Shown here in pieces: positions 29,368 through 38,722 of a DNA stretch of 64,000 nt. The translations under genes and the position numbers were made by a program. Source of the DNA: Olavius algarvensis associated proteobacterium Delta 3 (GTDB taxonomy: Bacteria > Desulfobacterota > Desulfobacteria > Desulfobacterales > CAFBRK01); the NCBI GenBank assembly GCA_903231505.1, contig CAFBRK010000214.1:1-64000 (forward strand), given 5' to 3'. The notes beneath the pieces were generated by a model. It made no database searches and had not been told where the DNA came from. It was given only the letters and a program-made list of their open reading frames with translations. Each line of letters begins with the position of its first letter. Position 1 is the stretch's first letter.

Positions 29368-30258
29368 CTAATACTCCCTGGGTGTGCGGTTGATCTGGTC
29401 TAGGGTGAATATCGGCCCGTCTTTGCAGACCAGTTCCTTTCCGATATTGCACCGACCGCACATGCCGATGCCGCATTTCATTCGGTTCTCGAGGGACATA
29501 ATAATATGATCATGGGTGTAGCCCAGCTTTTCCAGGACCGGCTGGGTAAACTTGATCATTATCGGCGGACCGCACACAATCGCATAGGTGTCCTTGTCCC
29601 CCTGGGGCGCTTTCTGCTCGGTGACCGGCGGCACGAAGCCGACATTGTACTTCCAGTCGGGATCGTCGGTGGCATCGACGGTGATGTGCATATCGATATC
29701 ATCCCGTTTTTCCCATTCAATCAGCTCATCCTTATAGAGCAGCATTCCGGGTGTGCGCGCACCGTAAACAACTGTAATATCATTGAATTTTGATCTATTG
29801 GCCGGATGCAGCATGGAGATGATCGAACTCCGAAGGGTGGTGAAAGCAAATCCGCCCCCGATGATCAGAACATTTTTTCCCTCCAGGGTATCCCAGGGAA
29901 ACCAGTTGCCCATTGGCCCCCGGACGCCCATGATGTCGCCTTCTTTCATGTTGTGAAGATGCGTGGTCACCACCCCGGCCTTGTTGACCGTAAATTTCAG
30001 AAAACCCTTTTCAACCGGGGAGGAGGCGATGCCGATCGGTATTTCACCCCTTCCCGCCAGAGATAATTCGGCAAACTGGCCGGCATGATAGGTGAATGCT
30101 TCCTCGTCTGCCTTGTTGAGAAAGACCAGCGTGTAGGTTTTCAGATTTCTGTCCTCGGTCTCGACAACGATCTCATCGATGCGAACCGGGTACGGCATAT
30201 ACGGATTTTCCACGTGTTCTACCCTGTCCCGGGCGCTGTCTGCTGTTATCACTTCCAT
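29368..30258 (-). CDS. flxA: FlxA-like FAD/NAD(P)-binding oxidoreductase subunit
   Basis: A 296-residue ferredoxin-NADP reductase-like protein. It has an FAD-binding barrel (YHAGQFAELSLAG, SSPVEKGFLKFTV), an NAD-binding domain (GKNVLIIGGGFAFTTLRS) and a C-terminal cluster segment (KCGIGMCGRCNIGKELVCKDGP) with four Cys for a [2Fe-2S] or [4Fe-4S] cluster. FlxA in Flx-Hdr complexes reacts with NAD(H). The start is set at 30258, 8 bases after GGAG; the longer ORF overlaps flxB. It is the last gene of the operon. Confidence 0.85.
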   Translation of the reverse strand: MEVITADSARDRVEHVENPYMPYPVRIDEIVVETEDRNLKTYTLVFLNKADEEAFTYHAGQFAELSLAGRGEIPIGIASSPVEKGFLKFTVNKAGVVTTHLHNMKEGDIMGVRGPMGNWFPWDTLEGKNVLIIGGGFAFTTLRSSIISMLHPANRSKFNDITVVYGARTPGMLLYKDELIEWEKRDDIDMHITVDATDDPDWKYNVGFVPPVTEQKAPQGDKDTYAIVCGPPIMIKFTQPVLEKLGYTHDHIIMSLENRMKCGIGMCGRCNIGKELVCKDGPIFTLDQINRTPREY

Positions 30259-30296
30259 GGGGCGTACTCCATCGTTATTGTCCGGACCTCTTCGGG

Positions 30297-31361
30297 TTAT
30301 TCTTGCGCCGCACAGGCGTCCGGTGCCGGCAAGTCGTTCATCAGTTCGCAAACCCGCCGTATATCGATATTTACCGGGCACTGGCTCACACATCGACCGC
30401 AGCCGACACACATTATGCCTTGGTCGTATTTATCCACGAAGTACTTGAGCTTGTGCATGAATCGCTGACGAACCCGCTGGAGCTGGGAGCCCCGGGGATT
30501 GTGACCGGTGGTGTGGACGGTGAAAATCGGAAACATGCAACTGTCCCAGTTGCGGGTCCGTTTGCCCTGCTTGCCGTGAACTTCATCCTGTATGTCGAAG
30601 CACCAGCATGTGGGACAGACAAAGGTACAGGTGCCGCAATTGATGCAGGAAAACGAAATATCTTCCCAAATTCCGGCAGCATGAAGGGTCATGGTGTCTG
30701 CGCCGCGAAGTCGATCGGTGGAAACATGGGACACAATTTTGGCCTCGGCGGCGGCTCTGCGCTCCTCGATCAGAGACGCGCCGTCGACGCCGGTTGTATC
30801 CCAACCGGCCGTTTCGATGAAGCGGATCCCTTTTTCAGTCAGTACCCGGGCCATGTAATGGTCGTCGTTGTCTACCAGGAGGACATCCAGACCCTCCTCA
30901 TGGTAGGGACCGCAGCCGGCTGTGGTGCAAAAGCAGGCGCTGCAGGGATTGTCGCATGCCAGGCCAACAAAAGTTGTCGCCTCCCACGCCCTGAGCCAGT
31001 AGGGATCTTTATAGTCTGCCGTATCGAAGTTGAGCTTGACCAGTTTCACGGCTTTGGCGTCGCAGGGGCGGATGCCAAGGACTATCCTGGGAGAGTAGTC
31101 CTTCTGGACATCTTTCATGACGTGATGGTCGTCCAAGGTCTCGTCCAGGGAGTATTCGAACATGTCCTCCGACTGGGGGTAGACAATCCCCTTTGCGGAC
31201 AATCGTGTATTCAGACAGCCGAAATCAGGAAGTTCCGCCTCACCGAGATCCTTGAAATAATGAAACCCTTTATCTTCGACCGGTCCGCAAAGACGGTAGG
31301 CCCGGCGCAGTTTATTCAGACCTGTTTCCCAGTTCTGTTTCTCGAATTTCACGATTGGCAT
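30297..31361 (-). CDS. flxB: FlxB-like 4Fe-4S dicluster subunit
   Basis: A 354-residue protein of the AsrA/HydB-like iron-sulfur family. It has an N-terminal domain with GIRPCDAKAV and CDNPCSACFCTTAGCGP (about 110-175), then two [4Fe-4S] motifs (CINCGTCTFVCPTCWC near 245 and CVGCGRCVSQCP near 325). It relays electrons between FlxA and FlxC/MvhD-HdrA. It ends 38 bases before the flxA start. AAGGAAG precedes the start, which is immediately downstream of a short-period hairpin inserted between it and flxC. Confidence 0.8.
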   Translation of the reverse strand: MPIVKFEKQNWETGLNKLRRAYRLCGPVEDKGFHYFKDLGEAELPDFGCLNTRLSAKGIVYPQSEDMFEYSLDETLDDHHVMKDVQKDYSPRIVLGIRPCDAKAVKLVKLNFDTADYKDPYWLRAWEATTFVGLACDNPCSACFCTTAGCGPYHEEGLDVLLVDNDDHYMARVLTEKGIRFIETAGWDTTGVDGASLIEERRAAAEAKIVSHVSTDRLRGADTMTLHAAGIWEDISFSCINCGTCTFVCPTCWCFDIQDEVHGKQGKRTRNWDSCMFPIFTVHTTGHNPRGSQLQRVRQRFMHKLKYFVDKYDQGIMCVGCGRCVSQCPVNIDIRRVCELMNDLPAPDACAAQE

Positions 31362-31377
31362 TTTGCTTCCTTCGGAA

Positions 31378-31470
31378 GTGGTATTTGGTATTTAGTGTTT
31401 GGTGTTTGGTGTTTGGTGTTTAGTGTTTGGTGTACGGTGATGGTTGGCGAAACACGAAACACCAAACACA
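31378..31470. repeat. Inverted GTGTTTG-type heptamer repeats inside the operon
   Basis: GGTGTTTGGTGTTTGGTGTT units (31378-31437) face AAACACGAAACACCAAACAC (31450-31469). It lies in the 122-base gap between flxC and flxB, the only large gap in the operon. It has the same design as the other arm pairs but a different unit and no gene. Confidence 0.75.
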
Positions 31471-31483
31471 ATTCATCTATTTT

Positions 31484-32431
31484 TTACTTAATAAATTTGT
31501 CCGGATCATCCGGCCGGTAGACATCGAGCGGTGGTCGGCTTTCCAGCGACATACCGGCTTCCCAGTCAAACAGATCCAGGCAGTCTTTTTCCAATTTCTT
31601 GGTAAACACGCGCATGTTGATGCCGACCGGACAGGCTCGTTGGCAGGCGCCGCAGTCCGTGCAGCGACCGGCACAGTGAAACGCCCTCAGAAAGTGGAAG
31701 GTCCGTATATCGATGGCGTCCTGGCTTTTCCCGACCCACTGGGGTTTGGACTCGTCCACAAAGCAGGTCGGGCAGTAGCACAACGGGCATGCATTTTTGC
31801 AGGCATAGCAGCGGATGCACTCTTTGAGAAGGTCGTCGAAATAGGCCCATTTCTCTTCAGTGGTCATGGCTTCCAGTTTTCGGACATCTTCATAGCGGTC
31901 AATGTCCTCCTGCTCCCCGACGAGCTCGGCCGCCAGCTCATCGTAAATTACCGGATTGCGATGCGTGCAGAGCGCGCAGTTTTCCTGGAGAACGTCCGCC
32001 TTGTCGAGTCGGGTGTCGAAACCGTTACCCCGTATCAGGATCTGGCCGTTATCTTCCAGGACCTCCAGGATTTCACCATTGAACATCCGCGTAATTTTCC
32101 GCTTGTCGATCATTCCCTTGCAGGGGACACCGATGATGACCAGCTGCTCTCGCTTGATTTTGTTTTCCAGAATATGTGTCACAATGTTTCTGGAGTCGCA
32201 GCCCTTGGCGAGGATGCCGATGTTTTCCTTCCGATCGGTCAGGTAATTGGCCAGGTTAATGCCGCAGTTGCTGTCCCACACCAGATCCCCGGTGTCCCGG
32301 GCGTTCCGGATCACATGCGGCTCGTTCATCATCGGGACGGTTCCTTTGCGGAAACCGATGATCATCTCCACGGAGCAGGTTTCGAGAAGGCGCTTGGCGA
32401 TTTCCCTGATTGATTCCGTATATTCCGACAT
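31484..32431 (-). CDS. flxC: FlxC-like FrhB/4Fe-4S subunit
   Basis: A 315-residue protein. The N-terminal part resembles the F420 hydrogenase beta/HdrA-partner family (CGINLANYLTDRKENIGILAKGCDSRN, IIGVPCKGMID). Two ferredoxin-type motifs follow: CIRCYACKNACPLCYC near 210 and CTDCGACQRACP near 258. It is an electron-transfer subunit of the Flx-Hdr complex. Its start overlaps the mvhD stop (TAATG), so translation is coupled. Confidence 0.8.
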   Translation of the reverse strand: MSEYTESIREIAKRLLETCSVEMIIGFRKGTVPMMNEPHVIRNARDTGDLVWDSNCGINLANYLTDRKENIGILAKGCDSRNIVTHILENKIKREQLVIIGVPCKGMIDKRKITRMFNGEILEVLEDNGQILIRGNGFDTRLDKADVLQENCALCTHRNPVIYDELAAELVGEQEDIDRYEDVRKLEAMTTEEKWAYFDDLLKECIRCYACKNACPLCYCPTCFVDESKPQWVGKSQDAIDIRTFHFLRAFHCAGRCTDCGACQRACPVGINMRVFTKKLEKDCLDLFDWEAGMSLESRPPLDVYRPDDPDKFIK

Positions 32432-32862
32432 TACGCTACCTTTGTCTCCGGTTTGACAAACGAACGGTTGGGTCCGAGTTCCTTGATGGCATCGGTGACC
32501 TTGTTGACGACATCGACAAATTTGGTGGCCTCTGCCGATGAAATCCAGGAAAACTGGATTCTACCGGGTTCAATCCCCATATGCTCCATCAGGTTTTGAA
32601 ACAGGGCGAACTTGCGACGGGCGTAGTAATTACCTTCCAGGTAATGGCATTCTCCGGGATGTCACCCGGAGACCCATACGCCGTCGGCACCCTCCCGGAG
32701 AGCGGCCAGGGCGAACTTCGGGCTCCAGCCTCCGGTGCAGGGGATTCGGATGACCCGGATATTGGAGGGATACTCCATTCGACTGACGCCGGCCAGGTCG
32801 GCCGCGCCGTAGCTGCACCAGTTGCAGAGAAATGCGACGATTCTCGGTTCCCAATCATTCAT
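32431..32862 (-). CDS. mvhD: MvhD/FlxD iron-sulfur subunit, selenocysteine at 67
   Basis: A 143-residue MvhD if the in-frame TGA at 32664-32662 is read as selenocysteine: [24 protein letters not shown], where the family has VSGCHPGDCHY. N-terminal Cys residues (LCNWCSY) and PCTGG complete the [2Fe-2S] ligand set. MvhD passes electrons between hydrogenase or Flx and HdrA. Reading continues at full coding quality after the TGA for 76 codons to TAA. The start at 32862 has AAGGA 8 bases upstream; another ATG at 32880 is possible. A hairpin suitable as SECIS follows the TGA. Confidence 0.85.
32629..32645 (-). promoter_or_regulatory. Candidate bacterial SECIS hairpin in mvhD
   Basis: ATTACC-TGGAA-GGTAAT begins 16 bases after the UGA, with G residues in the apical loop. 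This is the size and distance expected for bacterial SECIS elements that recruit SelB. Confidence 0.6.
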
Positions 32863-32910
32863 GCGGTTGTCCTTGGTCATGCGGTGTTAGGTTGATCCGT
32901 TTAATCGATG

Positions 32911-35900
32911 TTACGATCCCATAGCTTCATTCATATTGAACAGTTGGGCAAAAATCTGATCGTTGTCGAATCCCTTCAGATGGATCGCCCCGCTGCGGCA
33001 GGAGGCCACGCACAGGCCGCAGCCTTTGCACAGAACCGGGTTGACCTGAGCCTTGCCGGCAAACGGTCCTTCTTCCAGAAACGACGGTGCTGAATAGGGG
33101 CACACCGAAACGCACACGCCGCATGAACTGCAGAGCAACGGTTCGGTTTCGGCGATGTTGCCGCTGGCAAAGATCCGGCCCCTGGCCAGCATGGTCACTG
33201 CGCACGAGGCCGCCGCCTTGGCCTGGGCGATCGACTCGTCTATCGGTTTCGGATAGTGGGCCAGGCCGCAAAGATAGACGCCGTCGGTGGCGAACTCCGA
33301 CGGGCCGAGCTTGGCGTGCCGTTCAATGAAAAAACCATCGTCATTCATCGGCACCTTGAAAAACTCTGCGAGTTGCTTTTCCCCGTAAGGAATCACCGCG
33401 GATGCCAGGGTCAGCAGGTCGGCCTGCAGTTCGACAGGTCGGCCCAGGACGTGATCGACCACCCGAATGTGGACCGCGTCGCCGGTTACCGTGACCTTCG
33501 GCTTGCTCTCCAGGCTGAATCGGATGAAGATGACACCCTTTTCCCGGGCTTCCTTGTAGAGGTATTCTTGCTCGCCATACGTCCGGATATCCCGGTACAG
33601 GATGTACACGTTCATATCCGGTTTCCGTTCTTTCAACTTGAGGGCGCTGTGAACCGAATGGGTGCAGCAGACACGGGAACAGTACATCCGCTCCGGCTCT
33701 CTGGAGCCGACACACTGGATAAACACGGCTGAATCGGCCGCGTCCAGGACCGGATCGTTGTCCATGAATTTTTTGTCCAGCTCGAGCCCGGTCAGGATCC
33801 GTGGGTCCGACCCATACCCATATTCATCCGGTTTCAGCTCAGATGCTCCGGTGGCCAGGATGGCGACACCGTGATCGAGGGATTCCTCCTGACCGTCGGC
33901 GGACAAGGTCGATTTGAAATTTCCGACAAACCCGTCCACTGTGTCCAGGCTCGTATTCAAATGAACATGGATCTTATCGTCGGCTTCCACCGCCCCGATG
34001 AGTTCGGACAGCTTTTGGTGAACCGACTCGGATCTTGCGGTGGTATGGATGTTGTTGGCCTGGCCGCCCAACCGGTCACTGTTCTCGACGATATGGGTTT
34101 CATAACCTTGGTTGGCCAGGGTCCGGGCTGCGGCCATGCCGGAGATGCCACCGCCGACCACCAGGGCCGTCTGGTTGATGGTCAGCTCGGCTTCGTCGAG
34201 CGGGTTCATGAGGCTGACTTTCGAGATGGCCATCCGCACCAAGTCCTTGGCCTTTTCCGTGGCCATATCCGGGTTGTTCTTGTGAACCCAGGAGTTCTGG
34301 TTGCGGATGTTGCACATCTCGAAGAGATATTTATTCAGACCGGCGTTGATCAGGGTTTCCTGAAACAGTGGTTCATGTGTTTTCGGCGTACAGGCAGCCA
34401 CCACGACCCGGTTCAGGTTCTTCTCTTTGATAATCTGGGTAATGGTCTCCTGGGTATCCTGGCTGCAGGAGTAAAGATTGTCGGTGGCAAACTCCACGTA
34501 GGGCAGGGTAGCGGCATAATCCCGGACAGCTTCCACGTTCACCACGCCCGCAATATTGATGCCGCATTTGCACACGAACACGCCGATCCGTGGAGGCTCT
34601 CCGACGACATTGGTTTCAGGAACAACTTCCTTGGTCCTGGTCCTGGTGTTGCGCGCATCGGCAAGCAATTCGCCGGCAGCGGCGGCCGCCGCGCTGGAAT
34701 CAATGACCGACTGGGGAATATCCTTGGGCCCCTGGAATGCGCCGCAGACAAAGATCCCGTCCCTTGAGGTCTGGACCGGGCTGAACGTGTCGGTCTTGCA
34801 GAAGTTTCCTTTTGTCAGATCGAGGCCGAGTGTATTGGCTAAATCGACCAGCGCCGGTGGGGTTTGGAGCCCAATGGACAGCACGATCATGTCGAAGGTT
34901 TCACGGATCATTTCTCCGGATTCGGCGACATATTGGACCTGAAGATCATCGGTTCCCGGCACCGGGGTGATGGTGTGGACCCGGCTCCGGATAAATCGGA
35001 CACCGCTCTTTTCCCTGGCGCCCTCGTAGAACCGCTCAAACTCTTTTCCCTGGGTCCGCATGTCCATGAAAAATATGGCGCAGTCCAGATCATCGCCGGC
35101 GTGCTCCTTGGCGATGACCGCCTCTTTGATGGCGTACATGCAGCAGACCGAAGAGCAGTAGGCATTGTCGCATCGGTTCAGGTCGCGGGAGCCGATACAT
35201 TGGAACCAGGCTATTTTTTTGGGTTGCTTCTGATCCGATCGGCGGATCAGATGACCGGCCGTGGGGCCGGAGGCCGACAGAATCCGCTCCATCTCCATGG
35301 AGGTGATCACATTGGCATGGGTCGCGTAGTTGTAGGTGTCATAGCGTGATGGGTCAAAGGGCTCAAAGCCCGGGGCCAGGATGATCGATCCGACCTCTAG
35401 TGTCAGCGTCTCCGGTTCCTGATCGAAATCGACCGCCTCGGTGGGGCAGAACTTTTTGCAGGCCCCGCACTTGCCTTTCTTGAAGTAGATGCACGTGTCC
35501 GGGTCGATGGCATATTTAAGTGGAACCGCCTGGGGATAATCGACATAGGCGGACTTTCGCTTGATGAGCCCGGCATTGTAAGGATCGACTACCTTTTTGG
35601 GGCATTTTTCGGCGCATTCGCCGCAGGCGATGCACTTTTCTTCGTCAATATACCGGGGCTTTTTAAGAACCTCCACCTGGAAGTCGCCGGCGTCACCGGT
35701 GACGTTTTGAATTTCACAAAGCGTGTTGATCTCGATATTCAGATGCCGGCCGACCTCGACCAGTTTCGGCGAGATAATTCACATGGCGCAGTCGTTGGTC
35801 GGGAAGGTCTTGTCCAGCTGCGCCATAACGCCGCCGATGGAGGCGGACTTTTCGAGAAGGTGCACATAATACCCCGAGTTTGCCAGATCGAGAGCGGCCT

Positions 35901-35961
35901 GCATACCGGCGATACCGCCGCCGACGACCATCACCGATCCAATTACGTCCTTGCTAGGCAT
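32911..35961 (-). CDS. hdrA: HdrA-like double flavoprotein, selenocysteine at 61
   Basis: A 1016-residue protein if the in-frame TGA at 35781-35779 is selenocysteine: [21 protein letters not shown], where HdrA has NDCxMCILSPKL. Two HdrA-like units are fused: FAD site 1 [12 protein letters not shown] (11-24) with a ferredoxin domain ([12 protein letters not shown] near 110), then a second unit from about 455 ([13 protein letters not shown]) with FAD site 2 [12 protein letters not shown] near 600, and C-terminal ferredoxin motifs ([23 protein letters not shown]). HdrA performs flavin-based electron bifurcation. There is no HdrB or HdrC gene in the window. It is the first gene of the operon and ends 49 bases before mvhD. 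Confidence 0.85.
35779..35781 (-). other. UGA read as selenocysteine in hdrA
   Basis: The TGA replaces the conserved Cys of the HdrA segment NDCAM-C-I. The frame is open for 60 codons before and 955 after. A modest GCCGA...TCGGC stem with GGTC in the loop starts 8 bases downstream. Confidence 0.8.
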
Positions 35962-36175
35962 GTCTTATGTCTCCATGATGGTTTTTTCCAATGTTTCAAA
36001 AAGGTTAAATCTATGTCCACCACAACATGGGTATTTGCTGCAAAGAAATTTCTTACACATGAAAAAAAGGTCATGTCAACCATATTCGGAAAAATTATGA
36101 GATAAATCCCATTATAGAAACGCTTCACGGCGTGCCATGGGATAAAATAAATAAATTCAATTCAGTATGTTAGAA

Positions 36176-36297
36176 AATGGCCGGGGAGCAACCAGGGATG
36201 GCGTGAGCACCGAGCGACCGTTCGGTGCCCGGGGGTGCCCCTTGTAGTAGAGCTTCCCACGTCTCAGGCCGGAGACAGCCTGATTCATGGTTTTCCC
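36176..36297. ncRNA. Unassigned GC-rich structured region upstream of hdrA
   Basis: A GC-rich island in the otherwise AT-rich 35962-36469 gap. On the plus strand GGGGAGC (36183) can pair with GCTTCCC (36252), enclosing the strong stem GCACCGA-N8-TCGGTGC and GGGG-TG-CCCC, followed by CAGGC-N8-GCCTG. The minus strand can form the same helices and would lie in the hdrA leader, but a TTGACA at 36079-36074 suggests a promoter between it and hdrA. It contains no ORF. It did not match any riboswitch I can recall. Confidence 0.4.
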
Positions 36298-36469
36298 TAC
36301 AATTTTGTTGCCGGCACACATTCCTGTTTCCCGACGCTTGTTATTTCAAGGGCTGGTTTTTTTATAACAAATTGATTTTAATTTAAATATTTATATATAA
36401 GTGTTTGGTATGGGTTTTGCTTAAAAAAGCCTCAGTTCATTTCAACATGATGGTTTGCGGGGTACGCTT

Positions 36470-36823
36470 ATGTGGTATCAGCGTGGGAAAAAGGACGGAC
36501 TCGATTTTGCCCGGCAGGCAAGTTACGACACCCTGACCTATGCCGCCAAGATGGAAACGTTCCAGGAGTTCGCGAGACGATCCAACGGCGATATAGAAGG
36601 TTACGATCCTACCCGGGACGCCGTTCTGGGAGCCTATTTCTCGGAAATGGCGAGAAGGTACAAGCTCACCCGGCCCGCTGACGGAAGGCGGGACAGTCTG
36701 GGGATCAATCCGGTTTACCAGCAATGGGAGTACGGGTGGTCGGAAGGTGTCTGTGATTACATGACCAAAGTCGGCGACTGGATCGGGCGGCTGACCAGAG
36801 CTTATTCTCCCCGCAGCAACTGA
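36470..36823 (+). CDS. Hypothetical protein
   Basis: A 117-residue soluble protein, Tyr/Trp- and charge-rich (WYQRGKKDGLDFARQASYDTLTYAAKME, WEYGWSEGVCDYMTKVGDWIG). There is no signal peptide or membrane segment, and the family is not recognised. The start at 36470 has only GCGGGG upstream; TTG at 36455 is an alternative. It stands alone between the hdrA control region and a repeat element. Confidence 0.55.
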   Translation: MWYQRGKKDGLDFARQASYDTLTYAAKMETFQEFARRSNGDIEGYDPTRDAVLGAYFSEMARRYKLTRPADGRRDSLGINPVYQQWEYGWSEGVCDYMTKVGDWIGRLTRAYSPRSN

Positions 36824-36959
36824 ACGTCCGCGAAATTGCCGGTCGGGTAACGGCTCTGTCGGTGGCACTGCCGCCGATCCTCTCTGCGTCCGAACCGGCG
36901 TGCGACCTGTCAGCATGCCCTCCAGCGGCATACCTTCCCGAGAACACCAAGGCATCGAT

Positions 36960-37551
36960 TATAGTGGTTGTCATAAATATGTTCCGTTTGCAGAAATATG
37001 GAAACGATGACCGCAGAGTCGCAGAGGGCGCAAAGGAACGGTATGTTTCCCAGAATCCCTGAGAGGGGGATTCTGGGAAAGGGCCCCGGCAGCATATTGA
37101 AATTCTAACCATTTTACCAGACGATCGTTTTGAATGTCGCCCTCTATGTCCTGTTTATCCTGAGCTTGCCGAAGGGCTTGTCCGTTAGCCCGTTAGCCGG
37201 TTGGCCCGTTAGCCCGTGTGTCCTTATGTCTTAGCTGTCCTCTGCCATCCGACCTCGGACATCCGACCTCCGACATCTGTCCTCTGCCATCCGACCTCCG
37301 ACCTCTGACTTCAAGCATCCAGTATCGAGAATCCAGAATCCAGCTCTCCAAATCTCCTAACCCCTGTAGCTTATATCCTGGATCCTGCATCCCGTTTGCC
37401 TACCTGTCCTGTTTATCCTGAGCCTGCCGAAGGGAGCGGAGTCGTAGGGCAGCGAAATGTAAAACCAATATCACCTCTGCGACCTCTGCGACTTTGCGGT
37501 GAACCGTTAATCGTAAAAGGAATCGGAACGCAATTCTGGCAGTCGCTACAG
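36960..37551 (+). repeat. Large composite TIR element with mixed short-period repeats
   Basis: This fills most of the 36824-37614 gap. The left end TATAGTGGTTGTCATAAATA and the right end GGAACGCAATTCTGGCAGTC plus GCTACA are inverse-related termini of the family. CGCAGAGTCGCAGAGGGCGC (37013 region) faces CCTCTGCGACCTCTGCGAC (37474 region). The centre (37181-37395) is a string of degenerate repeats: CCGTTAGCCCGTTAGC, then TGCCATCCGACCTCCGACAT, then ATCGAGAATCCAGAATCC. Near-identical direct repeats TCCTGTTTATCCTGAGC (37149 and 37406) flank it. It ends 63 bases before miaA. Confidence 0.7.
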
Positions 37552-37614
37552 GGGAAAATCTCCGTTTCCTGCAAAAACCCCGTCTGTTGGTTGAGTTTTG
37601 ACATCTTCCGGCGT

Positions 37615-38568
37615 ATGGATGATCGGATGAGCCGGAAGCCGAAAATAATCGTTCTGGCAGGATCGACGGCTGTCGGAAAAACGGCATTTGCCATCGGTTT
37701 GGCCAAAGCCCTGGACGGGGAAATTATCGGTGCGGATTCCATGCAGATTTACCGCCACATGGATATCGGTACGGCCAAACCGACCCGGCAGGAACGGGCT
37801 CAAGTGCCCCATCATCTGATCGACATTCGCAATCCCGACGAGCCTTTCGATGCATCCCAGTATGTCCGGGAAGCTCGGCGGGCGGTCGGAGAGGTGATCC
37901 ATCGCCGCAAGGTTCCGCTGGTGGTCGGCGGCACCGGTCTCTATATCAAAGCGCTGTTGGGAGGGATATTCAGGCTGGATACCGTCGATGGGCGGATTCG
38001 CGAACGGCTTCGCCGGAGTTTGGATTCCGAAGGCGTGGACGCCTTGTACGAGCGGCTGAAGGGGTGCGATCCGGAAACCGCCGGTCGTCTCCAACCAAAC
38101 GACACCTACCGCATTCTCAGGGCGCTGGAGATATTCGAAGCAACCGGCATGCCCATCACCGATCACCAACAGGAGCATCGATTTCAGGACGCTCCCTATC
38201 GATCCTTTACGCTCGGCCTCCGCATGGATCGTGATGCCCTCTATGATCGTATCAATCGCCGAGTCGATGCGATGGTCGCAGAAGGGTTTCCCCGGGAGGT
38301 CCGAAACCTCCTCGACCGTGGCTATTCCGAGGATTTGAAAAGCATGCAATCCATCGGCTACCGGCACATGGTCGATGTCATCCGCAATCGAAGCACCCTC
38401 GAAGAGGCGGTGGACGTGATGAAACGCGACACCCGCCGATACGCCAAGCGACAGATGACCTGGTTCAAAGCCGACCCGCATGTCCTGTGGATGGCACCAT
38501 CGCAGAACCGGGCGGCCACGGACGTGATTGAAAGATTTCTCCATTCCCCGGGAGCGGATCATCCATGA
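37615..38568 (+). CDS. miaA: tRNA dimethylallyltransferase MiaA
   Basis: A 317-residue MiaA, which adds the isopentenyl group to A37 of tRNAs reading UNN codons. P-loop GSTAVGKTAFA near residue 16, DSMQIYRHMDIGTAKP, HHLIDIRNPDEPFDASQ, VVGGTGLYIKALL and the C-terminal SMQSIGYRHM and RRYAKRQMTWF are all present. The start is set at 37615; 37627 (MSRKPK) is equally possible, as no good ribosome site marks either. The ORF is open far upstream into repeat DNA, which is not coding. The promoter region is occupied by the repeat element. Confidence 0.9.
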   Translation: MDDRMSRKPKIIVLAGSTAVGKTAFAIGLAKALDGEIIGADSMQIYRHMDIGTAKPTRQERAQVPHHLIDIRNPDEPFDASQYVREARRAVGEVIHRRKVPLVVGGTGLYIKALLGGIFRLDTVDGRIRERLRRSLDSEGVDALYERLKGCDPETAGRLQPNDTYRILRALEIFEATGMPITDHQQEHRFQDAPYRSFTLGLRMDRDALYDRINRRVDAMVAEGFPREVRNLLDRGYSEDLKSMQSIGYRHMVDVIRNRSTLEEAVDVMKRDTRRYAKRQMTWFKADPHVLWMAPSQNRAATDVIERFLHSPGADHP

Positions 38569-38722
38569 TACGGAGGCGGGCGACGTCATCCACCGCCGTT
38601 TTTCCGATGTTTCCGCGTGACCCATGGGAGGGTCGGGTCGGATTCGTTGACTTCGATCGCGTGCTTATATTAACCTGACAAGGTTTCATTCAACCGCTCA
38701 ACGACTCTATGGAAGCGATGCC

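Noticed and set aside
36176-36297. Moco, cobalamin or c-di-GMP riboswitch, or tRNA-Sec
   Set aside because: The conserved cores of these RNAs, as far as I can recall them, are not present; no TCA anticodon arm can be folded.
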